Below, in pieces: positions 33,437 to 42,361 of a stretch of DNA of 47,530 nucleotides (its first letter is position 1; the number at the start of each line of letters is the position of its first letter). The notes under the pieces are model-generated. The model saw only the letters and a list, made by a program, of their open reading frames with translations. It had not been told where the DNA came from and did no database searches. Source of the DNA: Mongoliibacter ruber (GTDB lineage Bacteria > Bacteroidota > Bacteroidia > Cytophagales > Cyclobacteriaceae); assembly GCF_003003005.1 (NCBI RefSeq), contig NZ_PVTR01000009.1:1-47530 (forward strand). The letters are read 5' to 3'. A program made the translations under genes and the position numbers.

Positions 33437-35388
33437 TGGAATGGTTAAACCAACTCTTCGCTGAGAATTACCTTTATGCTTTAGGCTGGATGTTGATTCA
33501 TGCGCTTTGGCAAATTGCCGGAATAGGCCTCCTCCTTTGGTTGATGCTGAAAATATTCTCATCAAAAAGTCCCGGCTTCAAGTATAGACTTTCCTTTGCA
33601 GCCCTACTCCTGATTCCTTTGCTTGGTTCCGGCACATTTTTCTTTCACCTCGAAACCACAACACAGGCTGACACAGACATTTCAGTAACTGTGGTGTCAG
33701 AGGCAATGCTCGGACAACAAACTCAGGAGTTTGGATCGCTGCAGACACCTATCCTATCTTGGAGAAATGAAATAGAAAAACATATCCCTTCTTTGGTAAA
33801 TATTTGGTCTATCGGTGTCATTTTGTTTATGATAAGACTGGCAAGCAGCCTAGCTGATATCCGTCAACTCCATCAAAAAAAGCATTTTCCATTGGAAGAA
33901 GGGATAAAGCAGTTTGGATTAGAAAAGTGTCGCCAATTGGGAATCCGTCATGCAGTGCAAATACTACAAAGCACATCCTTAGACATGCCCATAACTTATG
34001 GGATTTTGAAACCAGTGGTACTGGTTCCAACTAGCCTACTATTGCACATCAGCCCAGCACAATTGGAGGCTATAATCGCACATGAATTGGCACATATCAA
34101 AAGATATGATTACGCCTTCAACCTGATACAGCGCATAACTGAAGTGGTTTACTTTTTTCACCCTGCGTTTTGGTGGATCAATTCCGAAATCCGAAAATAC
34201 CGTGAAATGGCCTGTGATGAAATTGCCGTCTCCTCCGGAATTGCACCCACAGACTTGGCGTATGGCTTGGCCACTGTATTGAACCACGCCCAAAAGCAAA
34301 TACCTGAAATGGCCATGGCTGCAAGCAAAAAGTCAACACCAACCCTGGATAGGATTAAAAGGATTATGGGCATTAAAACAGATACAACTCAACCAACTAC
34401 ATTAACCAGCATCACTATGATACTTACACTACTGATCGGTGCCACCTTAATGGTCAGCGCTGAAAGAGAGCCCCAATCCATGGAGTTCGACCAGGAAAAA
34501 GCGGGAATTGCAAGCCAAGATCTAGATCTGATTCCTTCGGACACTACCAAAAATGAGAAAAATATCATCACCGAAGAGGGAGTCATCATAAGAATAGATG
34601 ACAATGGAAATCTCGCCATTATAGATACCACAAAAAACAAACGTAGCGAAAAGCTTCATTTAGATTCTTTGTTTGCTGAAAAGCACCAACTGTCGCCCGA
34701 AGAATGGGAAAGAATCCAAAAAAGCTTCAAAAAACAAGAAGACTGGCATATCGCATTCAAAGATCTTGATTTTGAATTCAAGGCCTTCAGCAATATGCCA
34801 ATGTTGAAGTTGGATGAAATGCCACGAATTGATTTTGGCACACCTCCACATATAGAAATAGATCCTGAAGTATGGGAAAAGATAGTTCCTGGACCTGAGT
34901 TTTTCGAAAATCTACCCAAATTTGATTGGCATTCAGACTCCACTCAAAGTAGGTACAGAATGCCTGTATTCCCTTTCAGCATGGATTCAACCAAGATGGA
35001 CAGGGAGCAACTCGAAATCTTCAAAAGAGAATTGAAAGAATCTACAGCGGCAATTAGGCAAGAAATCCAAGCCCAACAAATGCAACGAAAAGCAGAGCAA
35101 GCTGAAAGGATTTTTGAAATGAAAGAAAAACAAAAAGAATGGAGCGAAGCTTACAAGTCTCAAATGCAGGAATGGACTGAACAAAATCAGCCAAGAATAG
35201 AGGAATTTAAACTCAAAATGCAAGAGTGGAAAGAAGCTAACGAACCACAGTTGGAGGCCTTCAAAAAAGAAATGGAAGCTTGGCAAATGGAACATCAAGA
35301 GGAATTACAAGTCCTGAAGGAGCAATTGAAAGAGATGCAGCTTCAATTAAAAGAGAATCTGAACAAGATGAAAGAAATTGAAGACTAA
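33436..35388 (+). CDS. M56 family membrane metallopeptidase (BlaR1-like)
   Basis: 650 residues. Membrane helices at about 12-40, 52-70, 120-138 and 325-342. Zinc motif HELAH (residues 216-220) with downstream REMACDE (257-262), typical of BlaR1/MecR1 M56 peptidases. Instead of a beta-lactam sensor, the last ~300 residues are periplasmic and change from a Pro/Asp-rich stretch to a K/E/Q/M-rich coiled coil (about 530-650; KMQEWKEANEPQLEAFKKEM). It probably senses an envelope signal and cleaves the BlaI partner. What it senses is unknown. Followed by a terminator at 35400. Confidence 0.9.
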   Translation: MEWLNQLFAENYLYALGWMLIHALWQIAGIGLLLWLMLKIFSSKSPGFKYRLSFAALLLIPLLGSGTFFFHLETTTQADTDISVTVVSEAMLGQQTQEFGSLQTPILSWRNEIEKHIPSLVNIWSIGVILFMIRLASSLADIRQLHQKKHFPLEEGIKQFGLEKCRQLGIRHAVQILQSTSLDMPITYGILKPVVLVPTSLLLHISPAQLEAIIAHELAHIKRYDYAFNLIQRITEVVYFFHPAFWWINSEIRKYREMACDEIAVSSGIAPTDLAYGLATVLNHAQKQIPEMAMAASKKSTPTLDRIKRIMGIKTDTTQPTTLTSITMILTLLIGATLMVSAEREPQSMEFDQEKAGIASQDLDLIPSDTTKNEKNIITEEGVIIRIDDNGNLAIIDTTKNKRSEKLHLDSLFAEKHQLSPEEWERIQKSFKKQEDWHIAFKDLDFEFKAFSNMPMLKLDEMPRIDFGTPPHIEIDPEVWEKIVPGPEFFENLPKFDWHSDSTQSRYRMPVFPFSMDSTKMDREQLEIFKRELKESTAAIRQEIQAQQMQRKAEQAERIFEMKEKQKEWSEAYKSQMQEWTEQNQPRIEEFKLKMQEWKEANEPQLEAFKKEMEAWQMEHQEELQVLKEQLKEMQLQLKENLNKMKEIED

Positions 35389-35399
35389 CCCGTTTTTTT

Positions 35400-35432
35400 A
35401 GACCTGCCACGTTTTGAATACCTGGCAGGTCT
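35400..35432 (+). terminator. Terminator of blaI-M56
   Basis: AGACCTGCCA (35400-35409) and TGGCAGGTCT (35423-35432) form a 10-bp perfect stem with T-rich tail, 11 bases after the stop. It may also act on the convergent thrC transcript. Confidence 0.75.
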
Positions 35433-35444
35433 TTCTTATTCAAT

Positions 35445-36752
35445 TCAAGAAGCGCTATCCAGAAGATATTGCCTAAACTGACTATAATCATTGGCTAAAG
35501 ATTCAGCCTTTTTCTCTCCTTTCATAAAAGCCTTTAACCTTTCTGGCAATTCCAATTCCAGACCCAAAACCCTATCTACCACTGATTTGAATTTTCCTGG
35601 ATGGGCTGTTTCTAAAAATATTCCTATGAACTCATTGGGATGTATTTTGAGGAAATTTCTCAGCCCAAGATATCCCACTGCTCCATGCGGATCCATGGTG
35701 TAGCCACTGGCATTCTTTACATCTTGCATGGCACGAGCTGTATCCTCATCATCAAAATAAAACCCTTTTACTTTGTCTCTAAGCTCATTTTCATCATTGC
35801 CATAAAGTGCAAGAAGCCTGAAGAAATTACTTGGATTACCTACGTCCATGGAGTTACTGATAGTAGGCATAGAGGATTTAGCTTGAAACACACTGCCTAA
35901 AAGAAAGTCAGGCACCACCTTATTGACATTTGTGGCTGCAATAAACACATCTATAGGCAAGCCCATTTGTTGTGCCAAAATCCCTGCCCCCAAATTCCCG
36001 AAATTCCCACTTGGAACAGAGACAGCCAATTTTTTACCTAATTGAGGCAATTTGGCAAAAGCATAAAAGTAGTATAAGCATTGCGGAATCCACCTGGCCA
36101 CATTGATACTATTGGCAGAAGTCAATAGCATTTTTTCGTTGAGTTCGGGATCCAAAAAGGCTTCTTTGACCATTTTCTGGCAATCATCAAAAACGCCATC
36201 AACCTCCAAGCAAGAGATATTTTCTCCCAGAGTGGTAAATTGCATTTCCTGTAAGGAAGATACTTTGCCTTTTGGATATAAAATATGTACCTCCACTCCC
36301 GGCACCTTGTAGAACCCATTTGCCACTGCACTACCTGTGTCACCTGATGTAGCTACCAATACCCGAACTTTTCTTTTCTCCCCTTCCATCAACATGGACA
36401 TCAGCTTGGAGCAAAACCTGGCTCCAAAATCCTTGAATGCCAATGTAGGTCCATGAAACAATTCAAGGCTGTAAATCCCCTCCTCCACTTTGACCAAAGG
36501 CGCATCAAATGCCAAGGTATGATCTACCAATTCCTTGATTTGGTCTTTCTCCAAATCTTCTCCAAACAACTCCCCAATGACTTCATAGCCAATTTCCTGA
36601 AAAGTAAGATTCGGAAGTCTCTTGAAAAATGAATCTGAAAGTACAGGAATACTTTCAGGCATATAAAGACCTTGATCTGGAGCTAGCCCCTTAATTACCG
36701 CTTCTTTTAAAGAAACCCTATGTTCAGGATTATTGGTGCTGTAAAAATCCAT
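35445..36752 (-). CDS. thrC: Threonine synthase
   Basis: 435 residues. Pyridoxal-phosphate enzyme that converts O-phosphohomoserine to threonine. The N-terminal segment MDFYSTNNPEHRVSLKEAV with APDQGLYMPE is family-typical; the PLP-binding lysine lies in HGPTLAFKDFGARF (K107), and the phosphate-binding region is VATSGDTGSAVANGF. Last gene of thrA-thrB-thrC, 40 bases after thrB. Cytoplasmic. Confidence 0.97.
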   Translation of the reverse strand: MDFYSTNNPEHRVSLKEAVIKGLAPDQGLYMPESIPVLSDSFFKRLPNLTFQEIGYEVIGELFGEDLEKDQIKELVDHTLAFDAPLVKVEEGIYSLELFHGPTLAFKDFGARFCSKLMSMLMEGEKRKVRVLVATSGDTGSAVANGFYKVPGVEVHILYPKGKVSSLQEMQFTTLGENISCLEVDGVFDDCQKMVKEAFLDPELNEKMLLTSANSINVARWIPQCLYYFYAFAKLPQLGKKLAVSVPSGNFGNLGAGILAQQMGLPIDVFIAATNVNKVVPDFLLGSVFQAKSSMPTISNSMDVGNPSNFFRLLALYGNDENELRDKVKGFYFDDEDTARAMQDVKNASGYTMDPHGAVGYLGLRNFLKIHPNEFIGIFLETAHPGKFKSVVDRVLGLELELPERLKAFMKGEKKAESLANDYSQFRQYLLDSAS

Positions 36753-36792
36753 ACTGTTTTTTTATAATCTGTTATTTAAATCTCTTTCAATT

Positions 36793-37722
36793 TCACTCAA
36801 GAACATAAGCTCCTTTATCATTGACTTCTGAAATGTAAACATCAACATCAAGTCCCATTTTTTCGAAAATCTGTTCAGATACCTTCCCCGCCATGATGGC
36901 TATTTCTTTGTCAGGGGACAGCACAAAAATAGTGGGGCCAGAACCTGAAATCCCGGAACCCAGCGCTCCGATGGATTGGATACTTTCCCGCAATTCGTAA
37001 AAGCCGGGAATCAACAATGCCCTGGAAGGCTCCGCAATCACATCTTTCAATGATCGGCTGATTAATTGGAAATCCTGCAAAAACAACCCTGCTATCAATC
37101 CGGCAATATTCCCTGATTGAACGGTAGAATCTTTGAGCGAAATTTGCTTTTTCAGAACTGATCGGGAATCTGCTGTATTCAGTTCCAAATGCGGATGGAG
37201 CAAAGTACAATGCAAACCCAAAGGAACAGGAAGTTTGATCAAGTCTAATGGATTATAATCCCTTATCAATACAAATCCGCCCATCAATGAAGGAGCTACA
37301 TTATCAGCATGCCCAGCGCCGCAAGCTATTTTTTCCGCTTCCATGGCAAACGGCACCAATTCCTCTTTGGAAAATGGCGTACCCAAAAGGGTGTTTGCCG
37401 CAACCAGAGCAGCGGCGGCACTAGCGGCAGAGGACCCCATGCCAGAACCCAATGGCAACCCCTTTTCCAAGTAAATATCCATCCCTTGATCCGAGCCTAA
37501 ATGATCCAACATGGCCCTTATCGCCACGGAACAAGTGTTTTTTTTGGCTTCAAATGGCAACTTCCCTCCGTCTCCCTGAATATCCGCCAACTTCAACTCT
37601 TGCGTGTCATTCAATGCTACTGTGACTCTGTCACCTAGTTGATCGATCGCAAAACCTAAAATATCAAAGCCGCAAGAGACATTGGCGACTGTAGCTGGAG
37701 CAAAAGCGGTTATTTTTTTCAT
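36793..37722 (-). CDS. thrB: Homoserine kinase
   Basis: 309 residues. GHMP kinase fold: opening MKKITAFAPATVANVSCGFDILGFA (substrate and ATP region) and the ATP loop LPLGSGMGSSAASAAAAL (residues 89-106), then SGSGPTIFVLS near 250. Phosphorylates homoserine. Starts 1 base after the thrA stop, so translation is likely coupled. Confidence 0.97.
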   Translation of the reverse strand: MKKITAFAPATVANVSCGFDILGFAIDQLGDRVTVALNDTQELKLADIQGDGGKLPFEAKKNTCSVAIRAMLDHLGSDQGMDIYLEKGLPLGSGMGSSAASAAAALVAANTLLGTPFSKEELVPFAMEAEKIACGAGHADNVAPSLMGGFVLIRDYNPLDLIKLPVPLGLHCTLLHPHLELNTADSRSVLKKQISLKDSTVQSGNIAGLIAGLFLQDFQLISRSLKDVIAEPSRALLIPGFYELRESIQSIGALGSGISGSGPTIFVLSPDKEIAIMAGKVSEQIFEKMGLDVDVYISEVNDKGAYVLE

Positions 37723-37723
37723 C

Positions 37724-40177
37724 TTACCTGGAGTAATTACCTAACCTGATTACATCTGCAAAAACACCAGCAGCTGTCACGTCTGCACCTGCACCTGGTC
37801 CTCTGATGATCATTGGAAAATCATGATACCTTTCGGTGGTAAACAAGATCATATTGTCACTCCCCTTCAAAGAATAGAAAGGATGAGAAGCATCTAGAGA
37901 ATTTAATCCAACTTTCGCTTTTCCATTTTCCAATGTGGCCATAAAGCGTAGTTTTTCTCCTTTGGCCTTGGCTTCTTCCAAAAGCTTTTCGAATGAATCA
38001 TCATGGGTTTTTAGCTGTTCAAAAAAAGCTTCCACCTCCTCTAAATCCACACAGTCTTCTGGAACCATACTTTGGATGCTGATGTCATCAAAGTGCAAAT
38101 CCTGCTCTGCCTCACGCCCTAGAATCAATATTTTCCTTCCAACATCCATACCACTTAAGTCATCTCTCGGGTCAGGTTCGGTATATCCTTTTTCCTTAGC
38201 CTGACGAACAACCTCGCTAAATGAAAGACCGTTTTCAAATTCTGAAAAAATATAATTCATAGAACCACTCAATACAGCCTCAATCCTTATGACCTTATCT
38301 CCACTCAACATCAAATCCTGCAAAGTACTGATAACTGGTAAGCCTGCTGCCACGTTGGTTTCATATAAAAACTTAACTCCACGCTTATAAGCCAGTTTTT
38401 TCAATTCCTTATATTTCTCAAGTGAGCTGGAGTTGGCTTTTTTATTTGGGGTGACTATGGCTATTTTGGCTTCCAAAATCCTGTCATACACATCTGCCAC
38501 AGTTTGACTTGCCGTACAGTCCACAAAAACGGTATTGGAGAAATTCATTTCCTCCATTTGTTGTAGAAATTTATCGATATCCATTTTCTGGGCACCTTCG
38601 GCATCCTCTGGAGCAGGACAATTTTTCAAATCAAACCCGTCCTCATGAAAAGCCATAAACCTACTATTGGCTATACCATGAATCTGAATATCCAAATCAT
38701 TTTCTCTCTGAAGCTTTTCCCTTTGGTTGGAAATCATTTTGGTAAGTGCTTTGCCTATTAGCCCCACACCTACTAAGAACAGGTGGAGGACTTTATTATC
38801 TGAAAGGAAAAATGCCTCATGTAAGGCGTTGAGTGCCTTTTGAAGATCAGCTTGAGAAACCACCGCAGAAATATTCAATTCGGAACTTCCTTGTGCGATG
38901 GCATATACATTGACATTGTTTTGTCCCAGAGACTGAAACATCCTTCCGCTTGCCCCGGGGTTGTGTTTCATGTTTTCTCCAACTGCAGCTACAACGGCCA
39001 TTTCCGAAACCACAATCACCGGATCCATTTCTCCATTTCGAATTTCGTAAATAAACTCCCCTTCAATGGCTTCTTTGGCTCTTGCTACTTCAAAAGTTTT
39101 GATGGCTACACAGATACTATGCTCAGATGAGGCCTGAGAGATCAAAATGACATTGACTCCTGCATCCCCCAAGGCTCCAAAAACCCGTCTGCTCACCCCT
39201 ACTACCTCTATTAGACCGGCACCTTGAATATTAAGTAATGAAATGCCAGACATAGAAGATATGCCTTTAATGATCTTTCCATTGGGAGCATCATTATTGA
39301 TGAGTGTGCCTGCATTATCCGGAGCAAAGGTGTTTTTGATAAAAACAGGAATTCCTTTTTTCATTGCCGGCTGCATGGTCGCAGGGAATATGACTTTGGC
39401 GCCAAAATGGGAAAGCTCCATTGCCTCAGCATAACTCAATTGAGGAATGGTAAAAGCGGTGTACACCAGTCTTGGATCAGAGGTCATTACCCCAGAAACG
39501 TCAGTCCAAATCTCCAATGCATCGGCATTAAGTGCAGATGCAAAAATAGCGGCTGTATAATCTGACCCACTCCTTCCAAGTGTGGTAGTTTCTCCTTTTT
39601 CAGTAGAAGCAATAAAACCAGTGATAACTTTTATGCCTTGATTCTGATGGAAGAAATCCTGAATCAAGTCATTGGTAACACTAAAATCGACTTTGGCATT
39701 CCCAAAGCGATCGTTGGTCCGAATGACACTTCTTGCATCCAAATACACCGCAGGAAATCCCTCCAGCTTGAGTAGCTCGACTAAAATGTAAGCTGACAAA
39801 CGTTCCCCAAAACTCCCAACATAATCCAGCGTCCTTGGAGAACATTCTTTAATTAGAAAAATACCATGATAAAGGTCTTCCAGCTCATTGAATCTCAATT
39901 TGATATAAGTCAAAACAGGAGACTGAAGTTTAATAGGGATCATTTCCTTTACTACTTCAAAATGCCTTTCTTCCAATAGTTTGACATCATCAATGTAGGA
40001 TTTATCTCCAAGTTTTGCCTTTTCCGCTGATTGAAGTAGTATTTCCGTGACTCCTCCAAAAGCTGAAAAAACAACTGCAATTTCCCCTTCTTGATTCTTT
40101 TGCTGAAGAATACTAAAGGCCTTTTTTATGTTTTTGGGATTGGCTACGGAAGAACCTCCGAATTTGATTACTTTCAT
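37724..40177 (-). CDS. thrA: Bifunctional aspartate kinase / homoserine dehydrogenase
   Basis: 817 residues from the ATG at 40177; a longer frame reaching 40201 adds eight residues of no conservation. The aspartokinase domain starts with VIKFGGSSVAN (residues 3-13), and TLGRSGSDYTAAIFA and ALEIWTDVSGV are typical. Two ACT-like regions (about 310-460) bind threonine for feedback control. The homoserine dehydrogenase half starts near 470 (HLFLVGVGLIGKALTKM) and contains NVAAGLPVISTL and EPDPRDDLSGMDVGRKILIL. It makes the first and third steps of threonine synthesis. Preceded by a leader-peptide gene. Confidence 0.97.
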   Translation of the reverse strand: MKVIKFGGSSVANPKNIKKAFSILQQKNQEGEIAVVFSAFGGVTEILLQSAEKAKLGDKSYIDDVKLLEERHFEVVKEMIPIKLQSPVLTYIKLRFNELEDLYHGIFLIKECSPRTLDYVGSFGERLSAYILVELLKLEGFPAVYLDARSVIRTNDRFGNAKVDFSVTNDLIQDFFHQNQGIKVITGFIASTEKGETTTLGRSGSDYTAAIFASALNADALEIWTDVSGVMTSDPRLVYTAFTIPQLSYAEAMELSHFGAKVIFPATMQPAMKKGIPVFIKNTFAPDNAGTLINNDAPNGKIIKGISSMSGISLLNIQGAGLIEVVGVSRRVFGALGDAGVNVILISQASSEHSICVAIKTFEVARAKEAIEGEFIYEIRNGEMDPVIVVSEMAVVAAVGENMKHNPGASGRMFQSLGQNNVNVYAIAQGSSELNISAVVSQADLQKALNALHEAFFLSDNKVLHLFLVGVGLIGKALTKMISNQREKLQRENDLDIQIHGIANSRFMAFHEDGFDLKNCPAPEDAEGAQKMDIDKFLQQMEEMNFSNTVFVDCTASQTVADVYDRILEAKIAIVTPNKKANSSSLEKYKELKKLAYKRGVKFLYETNVAAGLPVISTLQDLMLSGDKVIRIEAVLSGSMNYIFSEFENGLSFSEVVRQAKEKGYTEPDPRDDLSGMDVGRKILILGREAEQDLHFDDISIQSMVPEDCVDLEEVEAFFEQLKTHDDSFEKLLEEAKAKGEKLRFMATLENGKAKVGLNSLDASHPFYSLKGSDNMILFTTERYHDFPMIIRGPGAGADVTAAGVFADVIRLGNYSR

Positions 40178-40205
40178 GATTATGGCTTGGTGTATGATCA
40201 AATGA

Positions 40206-40279
40206 TTAAAGAAACGCTAACCCATAGAAATGGGCCATCGTAATTGGGCTATATGAGTGGTAAAACGGGATTACCCCGT
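40206..40279 (-). promoter_or_regulatory. Possible thr attenuator structures
   Basis: On the minus strand, ACGGG...CCCGT (40265-40279) forms a hairpin overlapping the last Thr codon and stop of the leader peptide. Further down GGCCCAT pairs with ATGGGTT (40219-40235); an alternative AGCCCA at 40245-40250 could pair with the same ATGGG. The tail TTAGCGTTTCTTT is only a weak U-tract. This suits a ribosome-position switch but the fold is not proved. Confidence 0.45.
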
Positions 40280-40390
40280 AATGGTAGTGTTTGCAAAAAA
40301 GAAGGTACCTGTCATGGACAAAGCAGAACATGACAACATTTGCATGTGGTTCATGGTGGTAAAAAAACTAACTGCCGCTAAAGAATTCAT
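40271..40390 (-). CDS. thrL: thr operon leader peptide
   Basis: 39 codons plus stop, read M-N-S-L at 40390 to N-T-T-I-T-G at 40274, stop TAA at 40271-40273. Seven Thr and one Ile; four of the last five residues before the final Gly are Thr or Ile (T35, T36, I37, T38). The end resembles that of the enterobacterial thrL peptide (TTITTG). Also Phe triplet FFF and five Met. It precedes thrA by 93 bases on the same strand. Too short for standard gene calling. Its most likely role is ribosome-mediated attenuation in response to charged tRNA-Thr (and tRNA-Ile). Confidence 0.75.
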   Translation of the reverse strand: MNSLAAVSFFTTMNHMQMLSCSALSMTGTFFFANTTITG

Positions 40391-40639
40391 TGTTTTGTTT
40401 TTGACTTGACAATCTTACTCACAAAAAAGCGTAATCCAAAAAGGATTTATTGTTTTTTTAATTTTTAGATAGACTTATTGAGAATACATCAATAAAAATA
40501 AAGGTAATTTAGGTAGAAAATAAAAGAAAGATCCATATTTTATTTGGGAACCACTTTGATAAATTGAGATATCACACAACTAAACACAGTAACACCAAAA
40601 AAATCAAATTTTATTATTTAATTGTCAATTTTTAGTAAC

Positions 40640-40653
40640 TTAATACGTATTAA
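40640..40653. promoter_or_regulatory. 14-bp palindrome upstream of the META lipoprotein
   Basis: TTAATACGTATTAA is an exact palindrome 47 bases before the start at 40701, within an AT-rich intergenic region (40391-40700) that otherwise shows no gene. Possible operator for either the META gene or the divergent thr operon. Confidence 0.35.
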
Positions 40654-40700
40654 ATGTTTTAAAATAACCCTACCAATTAATTTTAACCTTATTGAACATT

Positions 40701-41120
40701 ATGAAAAAGTTTTTCTCAATCTTAAGTTTAGTGGCAGTGCTATCGTTTGCTTCCTGCAGTTCTGTAGGCAATTTGAATCCAATGAGCTTGCTGACCGGTA
40801 ACAACTGGGTACTCTCTTCCTTATTAGGAAATACATTGGATGGCTCTTTATTCTCAGGCGGCTTGCCATTTTTGAATTTCATGGACGAAGGCAGGTTGAC
40901 GGGATTTACAGGATGTAACAATTTGTCGGGAAGCTTCAATATTGAAGCCGATGGTATAAATCTCGACCCTGGTGCCATGACCAAGAAAGCATGTGAAGGT
41001 GATGGTGAAAATCAGTTTCTTTCTGCCTTATCAAAAGCCAATAACTTCAAGGTGGGCAAAAACAAGCTCACCTTATTGGATGGGGCAACCGAACTTTTAG
41101 GCTTTGTCCCTCAACGGTAA
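40701..41120 (+). CDS. META domain lipoprotein
   Basis: 139 residues from the ATG at 40701 (an in-frame TTG nine bases earlier is less likely). Lipobox SFASC at Cys19. The META/HslJ fold is shown by NWVLSSLLG, RLTGFTGCNNLSGSF, MTKKACEGDGENQFLSAL and NKLTLLDGATELLGF. META proteins are outer-membrane or periplasmic lipoproteins associated with stress and antibiotic tolerance in other bacteria (HslJ); role here unknown. Terminator at 41136. Confidence 0.9.
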   Translation: MKKFFSILSLVAVLSFASCSSVGNLNPMSLLTGNNWVLSSLLGNTLDGSLFSGGLPFLNFMDEGRLTGFTGCNNLSGSFNIEADGINLDPGAMTKKACEGDGENQFLSALSKANNFKVGKNKLTLLDGATELLGFVPQR

Positions 41121-41135
41121 GCTTTTATCAAAAAC

Positions 41136-41179
41136 AAAAAAGCCCCTTGGACATCAAATGGACTCCAATGGGCTTTTTT
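41136..41179. terminator. Bidirectional terminator between the META gene and the NTF2-like gene
   Basis: AAAAAAGCCC (41136-41145) pairs with GGGCTTTTTT (41170-41179), extended inward by CTTGG/CCAA. T-tracts on both strands. Confidence 0.8.
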
Positions 41180-41199
41180 TATAAATATTCTTCAAACGA

Positions 41200-41661
41200 T
41201 TAATTGGACCTACAACCTATTTTTCTCCTGGTATCGATTACATAAGTAATTTTCCAGCCTTCACTGGTCTTGATCAACTGGAATGAATTGACACCACAAT
41301 GACTAAACCCTTCATTGACATAAAATTCATAAGGAGTCCATGCAGATGCCATATCTCCATCAATTTTGATTTGATACTCCAAGATCCTCTCATCTAATAT
41401 AGTATTGGCCGGTGTAGTTGCTATCCTATTGATAAAATCTCTGACGCTATTGCTACCCAATGAAGAAGCATCCTCTCCACTCTGTACCGTGTGCATCAAG
41501 GCATCTTTGTGAAATGCATTTTCTACAAGGCTTGCATCTTTACTTTTCATTCCTTCAAACAATGAGGCAATGACAGCTTCCACATTTTTTTCTTCTTGAG
41601 CAATTGCCTGAAGAGACATAAAGCCAAATAAAAGGAGTGTAAAAATTATAGATTTTCTCAT
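41200..41661 (-). CDS. NTF2-like (SnoaL/DUF4440-type) secreted protein
   Basis: 153 residues with a signal peptide ending near QAIAQ. The mature part has the NTF2-fold pattern: VEAVIASLFEGMKSKDASLVENAFHKDALMHT, then strands ending in FQLIKTSEGWKITYVIDTRRK. Such folds often bind small molecules; no catalytic residues are certain. Its start overlaps the head-GIN stop by four bases (ATGA), so translation is coupled. Exported. Confidence 0.8.
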   Translation of the reverse strand: MRKSIIFTLLLFGFMSLQAIAQEEKNVEAVIASLFEGMKSKDASLVENAFHKDALMHTVQSGEDASSLGSNSVRDFINRIATTPANTILDERILEYQIKIDGDMASAWTPYEFYVNEGFSHCGVNSFQLIKTSEGWKITYVIDTRRKIGCRSN

Positions 41662-42344
41662 TTTTTCTGAATGCTTCCTCCTGTACTTGTTTTCACTTCC
41701 ATACTTTTGGGATTTCCTCCATAATAGATCTTTCCTGCAGTGGCTGCAGAACCTACAATGGAACCCGTGCTATTGAAATATACAGATGCGGCAGTATTTG
41801 CCAAAACATCTACATCAGATGCATCAAAATTTTTCCCATCCACCTCAGCATTTGTGTAAGCCTTTATCCTCAATTCATCAGCTTCGCCATTGACCACAAT
41901 TCTCGCATTGGTTGCCGCTTCAATTCGTAAAACTTCAGAAGTGACATCAGCTTCTATGTATCCGCTAGTAGCAGCAAAGAGGTATGCCTCCGCAGCTTCG
42001 ATAGCATCTTTGGCTACTACACTGGCGCTGGTCGTAGCTTCTATACCTTGAATATCCCTGTAAGTAATGACAACATTGACCGAATGATTTCTAAAATTAC
42101 CCCTTCCCAATTTGACTTCAAGTGTCTTGTCTGAGATACTGGATTCAATCTTGTCCAAGTCAATCCCTGTTGCCTTGATTTCAATTTTATTTTCATTCCC
42201 TTGGACGAGTTCCGCCTTGATAGAGGTACTCACCTTGACCGCATTGAAATTGTCGAGTCTCCTGGTTTCGGTACTGGTCTGCGCATAAGTCAGTCCCAAG
42301 CTCAGTAAAAAGATAAAGAATGTCAATTGTGTAAATCGTTTCAT
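41658..42344 (-). CDS. Head-GIN domain (DUF2807) secreted protein
   Basis: 228 residues with signal peptide ending near LTYAQ. The DUF2807/head-GIN beta-helix family is recognised by DNFNAVKVSTSIKAELVQGNENKIEIKATG and by the repeats of alternating Ala/Val and Asn/Thr strands (TNARIVVNGEADELRIKAYTNAEVDGKNFDASDVDVLANTAASVY) and the end GNPKSMEVKTSTGGSIQKK. Bacteroidota use it in the envelope, possibly as an adhesive or structural element. 17 bases after the SDR gene, so SDR, head-GIN and NTF2-like form one operon. Confidence 0.9.
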   Translation of the reverse strand: MKRFTQLTFFIFLLSLGLTYAQTSTETRRLDNFNAVKVSTSIKAELVQGNENKIEIKATGIDLDKIESSISDKTLEVKLGRGNFRNHSVNVVITYRDIQGIEATTSASVVAKDAIEAAEAYLFAATSGYIEADVTSEVLRIEAATNARIVVNGEADELRIKAYTNAEVDGKNFDASDVDVLANTAASVYFNSTGSIVGSAATAGKIYYGGNPKSMEVKTSTGGSIQKK

Positions 42345-42361
42345 ATTGTATGGTAATTGGT

